DNA from: Flavobacterium araucananum
Lineage (GTDB): Bacteria; Bacteroidota; Bacteroidia; Flavobacteriales; Flavobacteriaceae
Reading direction: 5' to 3'
DNA length: 64,000 bases
Assembly (NCBI RefSeq): GCF_002222055.1
Contig: NZ_MUGS01000015.1
Span: 1 to 64,000 of the forward strand
How positions within the stretch are numbered: position 1 is the first letter of the stretch; every line of letters begins with the position of its first letter. The translations under genes and the position numbers were made by a program. Shown here piece by piece: positions 1-10,191 of the stretch. Under the pieces are notes generated by a model that saw only the letters and a list, made by a program, of their open reading frames with translations, made no database searches and was not told the origin of the DNA.

Positions 1-213
1 TTATTTTGTAGGGACGGATTTTAATCTGTCCAAAATGATCCAAACATCCAAACATCCAAATATCTTGTTTAACGGTTTCGCGTGAGGAATAGAAGTAAAT
101 GTCATTAAGTTAAGAAGAAACAAACAAAATCAAAATATGTTTTGAATAACATGGTAAAAATGTAAAATTTACCTAAAAAACGAGAATCCTAATTTTTCGA
201 TTATTTATTAAAT
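1..213. other. Intergenic region with short repeats upstream of yihY-like gene
   Basis: No gene is visible. Bases 13-32 form a near-perfect inverted repeat (GGACGGATT / AATCTGTCC, one G-U pair), possibly the end of a transcript that lies left of the window. Just after it the unit CATCCAAA is repeated three times in tandem (about 42-60). The rest is AT-rich leader for the gene starting at 214. Confidence 0.4.
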
Positions 214-1161
214 TTGAATGAATATCTAAAAACCAGAAGTATCGTGAAAATAAAAAATATATTCTCCAAGTCATGGTTTCTGCTCAAGAATACCTTTTTA
301 GAATTTAATGATGACAATGCTATAAAACTCAGTGCTGCATTATCATATTATACCATATTTGCACTTCCTCCCTTGTTAATTATCATTATCACTATATGCG
401 GATTTTTCTTTGGCGAAGATGCTGTAACAGGTCAGCTTTATGGACAAATAAACGGTTTGGTAGGTAACGGTGCTGCAATCCAGATTCAGGAAGCTATAAA
501 AAATGTGCAATTATCCGGAGATAACATTTTTGCTACAATATTTGGAATTACAATGTTGTTAATTGGAGCATCAGGAGTTTTTGCAGAAATACAAAGTTCT
601 ATTAACTTTATATGGGGCTTGCGGGCAAAACCGGATAAAGGGATTAAAAAATTTATTCAAAATCGATTAATGTCATTTTCAATGATTGCTTCGGTTGGTT
701 TTTTGATGTTGGTCAGTCTGTTTATAAGTACCACATTAGATTTGGTGAGTGCACGGTTAAAAATATATTTTCCTGAAAGCACGGTTTATTTGTTCTACAT
801 AGTCAATATATTCATTGTATTGGCGAGTATAACATTGCTTTTTGCTATTATTTTTAGAACATTGCCTGACGGGAAAATAAAATGGAAAGATGCTTTTATA
901 GGGTCAACGGTGACTGCCATATTATTTATGATTGGTAAATTTGCAATCGGATTTTATTTAGGAAGCTCTACAGTTGCTTCAGTATACGGCGCGGCGGGAT
1001 CTGTAATAATTATTTTGGTTTGGGTATATTATTCCGCGATTATTCTGTATTTTGGAGCCGAATTTACCAAAGTATATGCAAAATCTTACGGAGGTAAAAT
1101 TTATCCTAATGAATACTCAGTAGAGATTCAGAAAGAGATTTATGAAATCGAAACCAAATAA
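214..1161 (+). CDS. YihY/BrkB-family inner-membrane protein
   Basis: Polytopic membrane protein of 315 residues. About six hydrophobic segments are visible, near residues 45-66, 105-130, 154-175, 188-215, 228-248 and 256-282. The last one carries the family signature YGAAGSVIIILVWVYYSA followed by FGAEFTKVYA. Family members were once called ribonuclease BN or virulence factor BrkB, but no enzymatic activity is established and the cellular role is unclear. The only start before the conserved part is a TTG at 214 (stop codon at 190-192 upstream); a GTG at 244 is an alternative. It is transcribed alone. The family call is firm and the function is unknown. Confidence 0.85.
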   Translation: MNEYLKTRSIVKIKNIFSKSWFLLKNTFLEFNDDNAIKLSAALSYYTIFALPPLLIIIITICGFFFGEDAVTGQLYGQINGLVGNGAAIQIQEAIKNVQLSGDNIFATIFGITMLLIGASGVFAEIQSSINFIWGLRAKPDKGIKKFIQNRLMSFSMIASVGFLMLVSLFISTTLDLVSARLKIYFPESTVYLFYIVNIFIVLASITLLFAIIFRTLPDGKIKWKDAFIGSTVTAILFMIGKFAIGFYLGSSTVASVYGAAGSVIIILVWVYYSAIILYFGAEFTKVYAKSYGGKIYPNEYSVEIQKEIYEIETK

Positions 1162-1310
1162 AATTTTGACCATATAAGTACTTTAAGATAATGAAAGTTT
1201 TACTTAAATGAATTTGTACAAGTGTATCTTTACGGTAAATTAAGAATGTTTAAGTATTATTTAAACAAACTTAAATCACTTTTATGGTAAAACATTAAAT
1301 AACAACAATC

Positions 1311-1835
1311 ATGAAAATCATAACCTTTGGAGGAAGTAACAGTCAGCATTCTATTAATAAACATTTAGCTACTTATGCAGCAGGTTTATTTGAAAATGGC
1401 GAAGTCGAAATTTTGGATTTAAACGATTATGCGATGCCATTATTTAGTGTAGATCTCGAAAAACAAGTAGGGCAACATGAAATTGCAAAAGCATTTCTGG
1501 CAAAAATTGCAAGTGCAGATCTTCTGGTTGTTTCGTTGGCAGAGAATAACGGAAACTATTCTGTAGCATTCAAAAATATTTTTGATTGGAGTTCGAGAAT
1601 TACCAAAGAGGTTTTTCAGCAAAAACCAATGTTGTTACTGGCAACTTCACCGGGTCCAAGAGGCGGAGCATCAGTTCTCGAGATTGCCAACAATGCATTG
1701 CCAAGATATGGTGCACAAATAAAAGCTACTTTTTCGTTGCCAACTTTTAATGCAAATTTTGATTTAGAAGGAAATAAAATCTCAAATGCTGAGTTAGATA
1801 AAGAATTAAAAGACATTATTAAGTCTAGTTTTTAA
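1311..1835 (+). CDS. NADPH-dependent FMN reductase (flavodoxin-like fold)
   Basis: A 174-residue cytoplasmic flavoprotein. The N-terminal beta strand and phosphate-binding loop (MKIITFGGSNSQHSINKHLA) and the later segments LAENNGNYSVAFKNIFDWSS and ATSPGPRGGASVLEIA match the NADPH-dependent FMN reductase / azoreductase group. These enzymes bind FMN and reduce quinones, azo compounds or free flavin with NAD(P)H. The physiological substrate cannot be read from sequence. The next gene begins 4 bp after the stop, so the two are probably cotranscribed, although their functions look unrelated. Confidence 0.85.
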   Translation: MKIITFGGSNSQHSINKHLATYAAGLFENGEVEILDLNDYAMPLFSVDLEKQVGQHEIAKAFLAKIASADLLVVSLAENNGNYSVAFKNIFDWSSRITKEVFQQKPMLLLATSPGPRGGASVLEIANNALPRYGAQIKATFSLPTFNANFDLEGNKISNAELDKELKDIIKSSF

Positions 1836-1838
1836 CCC

Positions 1839-2819
1839 ATGATAATAAAAAAAAATGCTTTTATATTTTTGTTACTGAATGTTATTTTTATGCATTCTTC
1901 GTACTCACAAAAGTATAATGATGTTGACAGAACGGTTTTAAAATACCCAAAAAGCTTTAGCTCGACAGAGGATCTGGCAGACAGAATTCAAAAAGATTTT
2001 AGTTCAGATGGTGATAAGGCGAGAGCAATTTACAGCTGGATTGCCTTTAATATAAAATACGATTACGCTGTTTTTTTAAATCCGCCACGAACGCAAGGCT
2101 TTAGTTACTCTACCGAGGCCGATAAACAAAGGAAAATCCAGCAGATTAATGATAAATTGATTCAGAAAACGTTTAATTCCCAAAAAGCAGTTTGCGAAGG
2201 TTTTACAGCTTTGTACCAGCATTTGGCAGGATTAACAGGCTTGAAATCAGAAATTATTCGTGGAGATTCTAAAATAAGATTAGCAGATATTGGTCGAAAA
2301 AACACCTCTTCAAATCATGCCTGGAATATGGTATTGATTGATAAAAAATGGCGCTTGATTGATGTTACCTGGGGTCAGGGATATTATGACAGTAGTAAAG
2401 GGAGAATGGTAAATGATTTTTCGCCCATTTATTTTGATACAGATCCTGATTATTTTTTTGCAAAACACTTTCCTGATTCAGGTTCATATTTAGGAAATAA
2501 ACTAAGCAAAGAAGATTTTCTTGACGGACCTTTGATTTATAATAAAACAATAGAGGGTGATTATAAAATTAAATCGCCGGATTCCGGAATAATTGAAGCA
2601 AAATATGGCGATAAAATAACTATTGAGATCAAGAATGTTTCAAAATCAGATGTTATTTTCTATTTGAATAAAAAAAATCAACCCGTAAAAATTCTAAATT
2701 CTAAAGAAAGACGCGGAGGTTTAGAGTTTCAAATTACTTATGATAAAAATATAGGCGATTATATTACGATCTATTTAGATACGTTTAGCATTGTTTCCTT
2801 CAAAATAATTCAAAAATAA
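1839..2819 (+). CDS. Secreted transglutaminase-like cysteine protein
   Basis: 326 residues with an N-terminal signal peptide (KKNAFIFLLLNVIFMHSSYS, likely cleaved before QKY). The core is a transglutaminase-like domain with a recognisable catalytic triad: Cys119 in AVCEGFTALY, His160 in NHAWNMVLI and Asp175 in LIDVTWGQGY. The preceding stretch KARAIYSWIAFNIKYD is also typical. The last ~100 residues look like a beta-rich accessory domain. Such bacterial proteins usually act as peptidases in the periplasm or at the surface rather than as cross-linkers, and the substrate is unknown. The start lies 4 bp after the reductase gene. Confidence 0.8.
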   Translation: MIIKKNAFIFLLLNVIFMHSSYSQKYNDVDRTVLKYPKSFSSTEDLADRIQKDFSSDGDKARAIYSWIAFNIKYDYAVFLNPPRTQGFSYSTEADKQRKIQQINDKLIQKTFNSQKAVCEGFTALYQHLAGLTGLKSEIIRGDSKIRLADIGRKNTSSNHAWNMVLIDKKWRLIDVTWGQGYYDSSKGRMVNDFSPIYFDTDPDYFFAKHFPDSGSYLGNKLSKEDFLDGPLIYNKTIEGDYKIKSPDSGIIEAKYGDKITIEIKNVSKSDVIFYLNKKNQPVKILNSKERRGGLEFQITYDKNIGDYITIYLDTFSIVSFKIIQK

Positions 2820-2934
2820 ACCATAGGGGATATTTTTTATAAAGAATTTTCTTCTTTTTATTAAATTGCCGTATCTTAGCAGCTACGAAATTTAAATGAT
2901 AACAGTAAAATTAACTGTTGAAATGTAACAGAAT

Positions 2935-4110
2935 ATGGAGACAACTTTCCTGAAATCAATTTTTGATAATGATTTCTATAAATTTACGATGCAACATGCT
3001 GTAATAAAACTTTTTCCTAAAGCAAAAGTACGGTATGGTTTTATAAATAGAGGAAAGCATATGTTTCCGCCCGGTTTTGCTGATTTACTTCGAAAATCGG
3101 TAGATGCAATGGCCAATTTGCGATTGACAAAAAACGAAAAAGAATATTTAGCCAAATATTGCCCTTATCTTGATCCTACCTATTTAGATTTTTTGCAAGG
3201 GTACAATTATGATCCTTCAGAAGTTCAGATTACACAGGAGGGATCAGAAATAAAAGTAACAATAGAAGGTTTCTGGTATCGCACCATTTTATGGGAAGTG
3301 CCTTTGATGGCTTTGATTTCGGAGCTTTTTTACAAGTCAAATCATTTAATTCGTTTAAATGATGATGCGATAAAAACCATTACCAAAGACAAGATCGATA
3401 GCTATAACAAATTAGGTGTTTCGATATTAGAATTTGGCACCAGACGTCGTCATTCTTATGATGTACATGTTTTGATAAACGAAACACTTCATAATTTTGG
3501 TTCAGAAAGTTTTATAGGAACCAGTAATGTACATTTTGCAATGGTCAACAACATACGACCTTTAGGAACGCATGCACACGAATGGTTCATGTTTCATGCC
3601 GCTCAATATGGTTTTAAAATGGCTAATTTGATTAGTTTAGAACATTGGACACAAGTTTATGGCGGTGATCTGGGAATTGCACTAACGGATACCTATACGA
3701 CGGATGTATTTTTTGAGCAATTTGATAAAAAATATTCTAAACTTTTTGATGGTGTTCGTCATGATAGTGGTGACCCAATTGAGTTTGCACAAAAAGTAAT
3801 TACGCATTACACAAAAATGGGAATCGATCCAAAATCTAAGGTCATTGTCTTCTCAGATTCGTTGAATTATAATAAAGTAAAAAGCATTACAGATTTTTGT
3901 AAAGGCAAAATAAAAATGTCATTTGGTATTGGAACCAACTTTACCAATGATGTAGGTTTGCCCTCTATGAATATGGTGGTAAAGCTTACAGATGTCAAAC
4001 TCGATAATACCCATTGGCAAGGTGTTGTGAAACTTTCTGACGAAAAAAACAAAAATACGGGAACTCCCGAAATGATTGCTTTGGCAAAAGAAGTGCTGGG
4101 AATCAAATAG
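2935..4110 (+). CDS. pncB: Nicotinate phosphoribosyltransferase
   Basis: 391 residues, the normal length for the family. It makes nicotinate mononucleotide from nicotinate and PRPP with ATP hydrolysis, the salvage entry of NAD synthesis in the cytoplasm. Diagnostic stretches are FDNDFYKFTMQHAV at the N-terminus, EFGTRRRHSYDVH, PLGTHAHEWFMFHAAQYG (which carries the conserved phosphorylated histidine of the family), GDLGIALTDTYTTDVFF and GVRHDSGDPIEFAQKVI near the phosphoribosyl-binding site. It appears monocistronic, with intergenic regions on both sides. Confidence 0.95.
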   Translation: METTFLKSIFDNDFYKFTMQHAVIKLFPKAKVRYGFINRGKHMFPPGFADLLRKSVDAMANLRLTKNEKEYLAKYCPYLDPTYLDFLQGYNYDPSEVQITQEGSEIKVTIEGFWYRTILWEVPLMALISELFYKSNHLIRLNDDAIKTITKDKIDSYNKLGVSILEFGTRRRHSYDVHVLINETLHNFGSESFIGTSNVHFAMVNNIRPLGTHAHEWFMFHAAQYGFKMANLISLEHWTQVYGGDLGIALTDTYTTDVFFEQFDKKYSKLFDGVRHDSGDPIEFAQKVITHYTKMGIDPKSKVIVFSDSLNYNKVKSITDFCKGKIKMSFGIGTNFTNDVGLPSMNMVVKLTDVKLDNTHWQGVVKLSDEKNKNTGTPEMIALAKEVLGIK

Positions 4111-4272
4111 TATTTTTTTATTTAAAAGCTGATTTTTTATATTTTTAAAGGTCGCATTATTTTAAAATCAATTTAAATAGAATTCAAAGCTGTTATTAAT
4201 CATAACAAAAAATGAATACGCTTTTATTTTTTACGTAGAAATGGTACATTAGCCAAAAATCCAATTTACTTT

Positions 4273-6144
4273 ATGCTAGAGCAAAATCAATATACCGAAG
4301 ATAATATTCGATCACTCGATTGGAAAGAACATATCCGTATGCGTCCCGGAATGTATATCGGGAAATTGGGAGATGGTTCTTCGCCGGATGATGGTATTTA
4401 TATTCTTTTAAAAGAGGTTTTAGACAACTGTATCGATGAGTTCGTAATGGGCTCTGGTAGGACTATTGAGGTGACAATCAAGGATAAAACGGTATCTGTT
4501 CGTGATTACGGACGTGGTATTCCGTTAGGGAAAGTGGTCGATGTAGTTTCGAAAATGAATACCGGAGGAAAGTACGATTCTAAAGCTTTCCAGAAATCAG
4601 TAGGTTTAAATGGTGTAGGAACAAAAGCTGTTAATGCACTTTCGAGTGCTTTTCGTGTAGAATCTGTTCGTGATGATAAGCAAAAAGCAGCAGAATTTTC
4701 GGCAGGAAATTTAATTCTGGAAGAAGATATCATTGATACCACCAAGCGAAAAGGAACAAAAGTGACTTTTACGCCGGATGAAACGATCTTTAAAAACTAT
4801 AAATTCCGTTTAGAATACGTGATCAAAATGGTCAAAAACTATTGTTACTTAAACAATGGTTTGACTATTTTATTCAATGGAGAAAAATATCTTTCAGAAA
4901 ATGGTCTTAGAGATTTATTAGAAGAAACAATTAGTGCAGAAGACTTAGAGTATCCAATTATCCATTTGAAAGAACACGATATTGAGATTGCTTTAACGCA
5001 CAGTAAAACACAATATAGCGAAGAATATCACTCTTTTGTAAACGGTCAGAATACCACACAGGGAGGTACACACTTAGCAGCGTACAGAGAAGCACTTGTA
5101 AAAACAATCAGGGAGTTTTACAACAAAAATTTTGAAGCGTCTGATGTTCGTAAATCAATCGTAAGTGCAATTAGTATTAAGGTTATGGAACCGGTTTTTG
5201 AGTCGCAGACCAAAACCAAATTGGGTTCTACAGATATGGGTTCTGATGATGGAACTCCGCCAGTATCAGTTCGTACTTTTGTAAACGACTTTATTAAAAC
5301 CAAATTAGACAATTATTTACATAAAAATCCTCCAACGGCAGAAGCGTTATTGCGCAAAATTTTGCAGGCCGAAAGAGAACGTAAAGAGTTATCCGGAATT
5401 AGAAAACTGGCGACAGATCGTGCTAAAAAGGCAAATCTTCATAATAAAAAATTAAGAGATTGTCGTGCACATCTTCCGGATACTAAAAACCCAAGAAACT
5501 TAGAAAGTACCCTTTTTATTACCGAGGGAGATTCGGCTTCCGGATCTATTACCAAATCACGTGATGTAAATACACAAGCCGTATTTAGTTTACGTGGTAA
5601 GCCTTTGAATTCGTACGGAATGACGAAAAAAATCGTGTATGAAAATGAAGAATTCAACTTATTGCAAGCAGCTTTAGATATCGAAGACGGACTGGAAAAA
5701 TTGCGTTATAACAACATCGTAATCGCAACCGATGCCGATGTCGATGGTATGCACATTCGCTTGTTATTGATTACTTTTTTCCTGCAGTTTTTTCCGGAAT
5801 TAATCAAAGAAGGACATTTGTATATTCTGCAAACACCACTTTTCAGGGTTAGAAATAAAAAAGAAACCATCTATTGCTATTCTGAGGAAGAAAGAAGAGA
5901 TGCGATCGAAAAACTAAAACCAAAACCCGAAATCACCCGATTTAAAGGTTTGGGAGAAATTTCTCCGGATGAGTTCAAGAATTTTATTGGAGAAACGATT
6001 CGTCTTGACCCAATTATGATGGACAAAAATACCTCGATTGAGCAATTGTTATCTTTCTATATGGGAAAAAATACTCCGGACAGACAAGAGTTTATCATCA
6101 AGAACCTGAAAGTAGAGTTGGATGCGGTTGAAGCAGAAGCTTAA
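4273..6144 (+). CDS. parE: DNA topoisomerase IV subunit B
   Basis: 623-residue type IIA topoisomerase ATPase subunit. The GHKL ATPase site is seen in [10 protein letters not shown] (N box), DYGRGIP and [13 protein letters not shown]. The TOPRIM metal-binding motifs are [12 protein letters not shown] and [12 protein letters not shown], and [13 protein letters not shown] lies near the end. With ParC it decatenates daughter chromosomes and relaxes supercoils. The length and pairing with the 907-residue A subunit downstream support topoisomerase IV over gyrase, although Bacteroidota annotation often mixes the two. The parC gene is 1.1 kb away because a nuclease gene lies between them. Confidence 0.93.
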   Translation: MLEQNQYTEDNIRSLDWKEHIRMRPGMYIGKLGDGSSPDDGIYILLKEVLDNCIDEFVMGSGRTIEVTIKDKTVSVRDYGRGIPLGKVVDVVSKMNTGGKYDSKAFQKSVGLNGVGTKAVNALSSAFRVESVRDDKQKAAEFSAGNLILEEDIIDTTKRKGTKVTFTPDETIFKNYKFRLEYVIKMVKNYCYLNNGLTILFNGEKYLSENGLRDLLEETISAEDLEYPIIHLKEHDIEIALTHSKTQYSEEYHSFVNGQNTTQGGTHLAAYREALVKTIREFYNKNFEASDVRKSIVSAISIKVMEPVFESQTKTKLGSTDMGSDDGTPPVSVRTFVNDFIKTKLDNYLHKNPPTAEALLRKILQAERERKELSGIRKLATDRAKKANLHNKKLRDCRAHLPDTKNPRNLESTLFITEGDSASGSITKSRDVNTQAVFSLRGKPLNSYGMTKKIVYENEEFNLLQAALDIEDGLEKLRYNNIVIATDADVDGMHIRLLLITFFLQFFPELIKEGHLYILQTPLFRVRNKKETIYCYSEEERRDAIEKLKPKPEITRFKGLGEISPDEFKNFIGETIRLDPIMMDKNTSIEQLLSFYMGKNTPDRQEFIIKNLKVELDAVEAEA

Positions 6145-6160
6145 ATTAAAGTAGAATATA

Positions 6161-7228
6161 GTGTCAGACGGTCTTCAAAATAAAGTCATTTTTAAACAAG
6201 TTGCGGAGTTATTGCAAACTGCCCGACAACAGGTTTTACGTACCGTAAATTCAACAATGACAATTACTTATTTCGAAATAGGAAGAATTATTGTTGAAGA
6301 AGAACAAAATGGAAAAGATAGAGCTGAGTATGGTAAAAAACTTCTAACAGATCTTTCGAAACAATTGACTAAAGAGTTTGGAAAAGGATTTTCTGTAGTT
6401 AATTTGGAGAATATTAGAAAGTTTTATTTGACTTACTCAAAATCCGAGTCACTGACTAGGATTTTGCAAATTCAAAAACCCCAGTCATTGACTGAGGAAT
6501 TCAAAAGACTGGATTATCAAACATTGGCTTCGTTTTTTAAATTGACTTTTACGCATTATGTTTTTTTAATGCGAATTGATGATGAAAAAGAAAGACGTTT
6601 TTATAAAATAGAATCTGAAAAATACAACTGGAGTGTACGTGAATTGAAACGTCAATACGATTCGGCACTTTATGCAAGATTAGCATTAAGCAGAGATAAA
6701 GAAGGAATATTAAAACTTTCTGAAAAAGGTCAGATTATTGAAAAGCCGAAGGATCTTATTAAAGACCCTTATATACTTGAATTTTTAGGATTACCGGAGC
6801 TACATCAATATTCAGAATCTCAATTAGAACAAGAAATTATTAATAAACTGGAGCATTTTCTACTAGAATTAGGTCATGGCTTTACTTTTGTTGCAAGGCA
6901 GGAAAGAATTACATTTGATGATAAACATTTTAGAATAGATCTGGTTTTTTATAATAGAATCTTAAGATGTTTTGTGCTTATTGATTTGAAAATAGGCGAA
7001 TTAAAACATCAGGATTTAGGTCAGATGCAAATGTATGTCAATTATTATGACAGAGAAATGCGACTGGAAGATGAAAACAAAACAATAGGGATTGTACTTT
7101 GTCAAAATAAAAGCGAATCTGTAGTAAGATATACTTTGCCGGAAAACAACGAGCAAATTTTTGCCAGTAAATATAAAACCGTTTTGCCAAGCGTTGAAGT
7201 TTTAAAACAACTCATCGAAAACAAATAA
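6161..7228 (+). CDS. DUF1016/YhcG-type PDDEXK nuclease-family protein
   Basis: 355 residues starting at a GTG, 16 bp after the parE stop. The N-terminal half (about 10-150: VAELLQTARQQVLRTVN, TYFEIGRIIVEEEQNGKDRAEYGKKLLTDLS) is the DUF1016 N-terminal domain. The C-terminal half carries a PDDEXK-like core: FRIDLVFYNRILRCFVLIDLKIGE, then HQDLGQMQMYVNYY. The acidic residue plus the D-x-K of LIDLKIG fit a metal-dependent nuclease active site. Members are found near mobile or restriction genes in many bacteria, and their substrate is not settled. Here it sits in the same direction inside the parE-parC operon, with 30 bp to parC, so it is probably cotranscribed with both. Confidence 0.85.
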   Translation: MSDGLQNKVIFKQVAELLQTARQQVLRTVNSTMTITYFEIGRIIVEEEQNGKDRAEYGKKLLTDLSKQLTKEFGKGFSVVNLENIRKFYLTYSKSESLTRILQIQKPQSLTEEFKRLDYQTLASFFKLTFTHYVFLMRIDDEKERRFYKIESEKYNWSVRELKRQYDSALYARLALSRDKEGILKLSEKGQIIEKPKDLIKDPYILEFLGLPELHQYSESQLEQEIINKLEHFLLELGHGFTFVARQERITFDDKHFRIDLVFYNRILRCFVLIDLKIGELKHQDLGQMQMYVNYYDREMRLEDENKTIGIVLCQNKSESVVRYTLPENNEQIFASKYKTVLPSVEVLKQLIENK

Positions 7229-7258
7229 TATTAAAATTATAATTTCGAATATAATTAA

Positions 7259-9982
7259 ATGAAAGACGAAGAAGACGATAACATCATTCCAAACGACGAC
7301 GAAAATAATTCTGAAGAAAACCAACTTGACGATAATCAGGACGGAGATGATTCTGAGGAAATTATAAGTGTAAATGCCAAGAATTTTGAAGGACAGCATT
7401 TTTACGAAAATCAAGAGGAGGAAGGAGATGACGTTATTACGAAAGTAACGGGCATGTACAAAGACTGGTTTCTGGATTATGCTTCGTATGTAATTCTGGA
7501 ACGTGCAGTTCCGGCAATTGAGGATGGTTTTAAGCCGGTTCAGCGTCGTATCATGCACTCTTTGAAAGAGTTGGATGATGGTCGTTATAATAAAGTTGCC
7601 AATGTTGTTGGACACACCATGCAGTATCACCCACACGGAGATGCGAGTATTGGAGATGCAATGGTACAAATAGGTCAAAAAGATTTATTGATTGACTGTC
7701 AGGGAAACTGGGGTAATATCTTAACAGGCGATGGAGCTGCGGCTTCCCGTTATATCGAGGCGCGTTTGTCTAAATTTGCTTTGGAGGTTTTATATTCTCC
7801 CAAAATTACCGATTGGGGTGTTTCGTACGATGGTCGTCGTGCAGAACCCAATAATCTTCCGGTAAAGTTTCCGTTGCTATTGGCACAAGGAGCAGAGGGT
7901 ATTGCAGTTGGTCTTTCGACTAAAGTTTTACCACACAACTTCAATGAGTTAATTGATGCTTCGATCAAGATTTTAAAAGGAAAAGCTTTTACCTTATATC
8001 CTGATTTTATGACACAAGGTATTGCCGATGTGTCTAATTATCATGATGGACTTCGTGGCGGACGTGTTCGTGTTCGTGCGAAAATTGCACAATTGGACAA
8101 GAATACCCTGGTGATTACGCAAATTCCGTTTTCGACCAATACCACGACTTTGATTGACAGTATTTTGAAAGCCAATGATAAAGGCAAAATCAAAATCAAA
8201 AAAATTGAAGACAATACAGCAGCCGATGTTGAGATTTTAATTCACTTATTTCCGGGTGTTTCTCCCGATAAAACGATTGATGCTTTGTTTGCTTTTACTG
8301 CTTGCGAAACTTCTGTAGCGCCTTTAGGTTGTGTGATCGAAGATAATAAACCGTTGTTTATCGGGGTTTCTGAAATGTTGAAGATTTCGACAAACAGAAC
8401 CCAGGATTTACTGCGTCAGGAATTAGAAATTCAGTTAGAAGAATTAAAAAATAAATGGCATTTTTCTACTTTAGAGAAAATCTTCATTCGTGAAGAAATG
8501 TACATTGAGTTCAAACTATATTCAGACAGAGAATCGCTGTACAAATATTTATATGATCGATTCGAGCCTTTCAAAAAATCATTTGTCAGAGACATCAACG
8601 ACGATGATTTGCAACGATTGACTCAAATTCCAATGATTCGTATTACCCGTTTTGACTCTGATAAAGCCGATGATTTTATCTCGAAGTTAGAAGACGAAAT
8701 GAAAGAGGTACAGCATCATCTGGAGAATTTAACTGATTTTGCGATTGCTTATTTTACCAAGCTAAAAGAAAAATATGGAAAAGGCCGCGAACGCCAGACA
8801 GAACTTCGTGTTTTTGATAATGTTGAGGCTACAAAAGTAGTGTTGCGTAACACAAAACTGTATGTAAACCGTGAGGAAGGTTTTGTTGGAACGAGTTTAA
8901 AAAAAGACGAATATCTTACAGATTGTTCTGATATTGATGATGTAATTGTGTTTTTGCGTGACGGAAAAATGCTGGTTACAAAAGTAGATTCCAAAACATT
9001 TGTGGGCAAAGATATTATTCATGTTGCTATTTTTGATAAAAGCGACAAACGAACGATTTACAACATGATGTATCGTGATGGTAAATCCGGACCTTCTTAT
9101 ATCAAACGTTTCAATGTTTCGGGCGTAACACGCGATAAACCGTATGATTTAACGAACGAAACCAATGGTTCTCAGGTCGTTTATTTTTCGCATAATCCAA
9201 ACGGAGAAGCTGAGGTTATTACCATTTTATTGCGTCAGGTAGGAACGATCAAAAAATTGAAATTTGATATTGATTTTGCCAAGTTAGCTATTAAGGGCCG
9301 AGCGTCAAAAGGGAATTTGGTAACCAAATATCCGATCAAGAAAATTGAGTTAAAAGAGAAAGGAATCTCTACTTTATTACCAAGAAAAGTTTGGTTTGAT
9401 GATACGGTAAAACGTTTAAATGTTGATGCAAGAGGTGAGTTACTGGGGGAATTTAAACCAAGTGATAAGATCTTAATCATTAATCAAACCGGTAAACTAA
9501 AGGTAATTATCCCAGAATTATCGACTCATTTTGATGAAGATATGATTGTTTTGGAGAAATGGAATCCTAAAAAACCAATCTCTGCCATTTATTTTGATGG
9601 AGAAAAAGAACGTTATTTCCTGAAACGTTTTCTTGTTGAAACCGAAAATAAAGAAGAAACATTTATTACAGAACATCCTAATTCGCAATTAGAAATTGTA
9701 TCAACCGATTATCGTCCGTTGGCACAATTGGTATTTGCCAAAGTAAAAGGAGTTCAAAAAGAGGATTTGCATATTGATGTTGAGGATTTTATTGCTGTAA
9801 AAGGCTTTAAGGCATTAGGAAATCAATTGACGGCAGATAAGTTAAAACAAGTTAATTTATTAGAACCGTTGCCTTATGATGAACCTGTCGAAGAAATTCC
9901 CGAAAAACCGGAATTGCCCGAAGATGATTCTGTCGAAACAGAACTGGATGATGACGGTCAAATAGGTTTGGTTTTAGACTAA
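7259..9982 (+). CDS. parC: DNA topoisomerase IV subunit A
   Basis: 907-residue catalytic subunit that cuts and rejoins DNA. The N-terminus is a ~60-residue stretch very rich in Asp/Glu, unusual for the family core. The breakage-reunion domain follows (KDWFLDYASYVILERAVPA, PVQRRIMHSL, QYHPHGDASIGDAM), with the catalytic tyrosine at about residue 165 in AASRYIEARLS. The C-terminal DNA-wrapping domain is followed by another acidic tail (EEIPEKPELPEDDSVETELDDD). It partners ParE encoded upstream. A strong terminator follows directly, closing the parE-nuclease-parC unit. Confidence 0.93.
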   Translation: MKDEEDDNIIPNDDENNSEENQLDDNQDGDDSEEIISVNAKNFEGQHFYENQEEEGDDVITKVTGMYKDWFLDYASYVILERAVPAIEDGFKPVQRRIMHSLKELDDGRYNKVANVVGHTMQYHPHGDASIGDAMVQIGQKDLLIDCQGNWGNILTGDGAAASRYIEARLSKFALEVLYSPKITDWGVSYDGRRAEPNNLPVKFPLLLAQGAEGIAVGLSTKVLPHNFNELIDASIKILKGKAFTLYPDFMTQGIADVSNYHDGLRGGRVRVRAKIAQLDKNTLVITQIPFSTNTTTLIDSILKANDKGKIKIKKIEDNTAADVEILIHLFPGVSPDKTIDALFAFTACETSVAPLGCVIEDNKPLFIGVSEMLKISTNRTQDLLRQELEIQLEELKNKWHFSTLEKIFIREEMYIEFKLYSDRESLYKYLYDRFEPFKKSFVRDINDDDLQRLTQIPMIRITRFDSDKADDFISKLEDEMKEVQHHLENLTDFAIAYFTKLKEKYGKGRERQTELRVFDNVEATKVVLRNTKLYVNREEGFVGTSLKKDEYLTDCSDIDDVIVFLRDGKMLVTKVDSKTFVGKDIIHVAIFDKSDKRTIYNMMYRDGKSGPSYIKRFNVSGVTRDKPYDLTNETNGSQVVYFSHNPNGEAEVITILLRQVGTIKKLKFDIDFAKLAIKGRASKGNLVTKYPIKKIELKEKGISTLLPRKVWFDDTVKRLNVDARGELLGEFKPSDKILIINQTGKLKVIIPELSTHFDEDMIVLEKWNPKKPISAIYFDGEKERYFLKRFLVETENKEETFITEHPNSQLEIVSTDYRPLAQLVFAKVKGVQKEDLHIDVEDFIAVKGFKALGNQLTADKLKQVNLLEPLPYDEPVEEIPEKPELPEDDSVETELDDDGQIGLVLD

Positions 9983-9988
9983 AATATA

Positions 9989-10022
9989 AAAAACGCTAAG
10001 AAGTATATCTTAGCGTTTTTTT
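9989..10022 (+). terminator. Rho-independent terminator after parC
   Basis: Perfect 11-bp stem (AAACGCTAAGA / TCTTAGCGTTT, loop AGTATA) starting 9 bp after the parC stop and running into a T tract. It separates the topoisomerase operon from the convergent tssC gene. Confidence 0.85.
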
Positions 10023-10191
10023 ATAACTAAATTTTAAAGTTTAATAGTATAACAGATTTATCTTTTTAAGAAGAATATATTATGTAAAAAACTTATTTAT
10101 TTGCCTTATAAAGTTGAATTAAAACCAAAAAAAACACTCCAATAGGGTCAAATTTTTCTGTGGTAGAGAAAAAAAGTAAAAATTAGTTGTA

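Noticed and set aside
7202..7678. 158-residue minus-strand ORF opposite the parC start
   Set aside because: It is an antisense shadow of the acidic N-terminus of ParC, giving a low-complexity hydrophobic peptide with no domain features.
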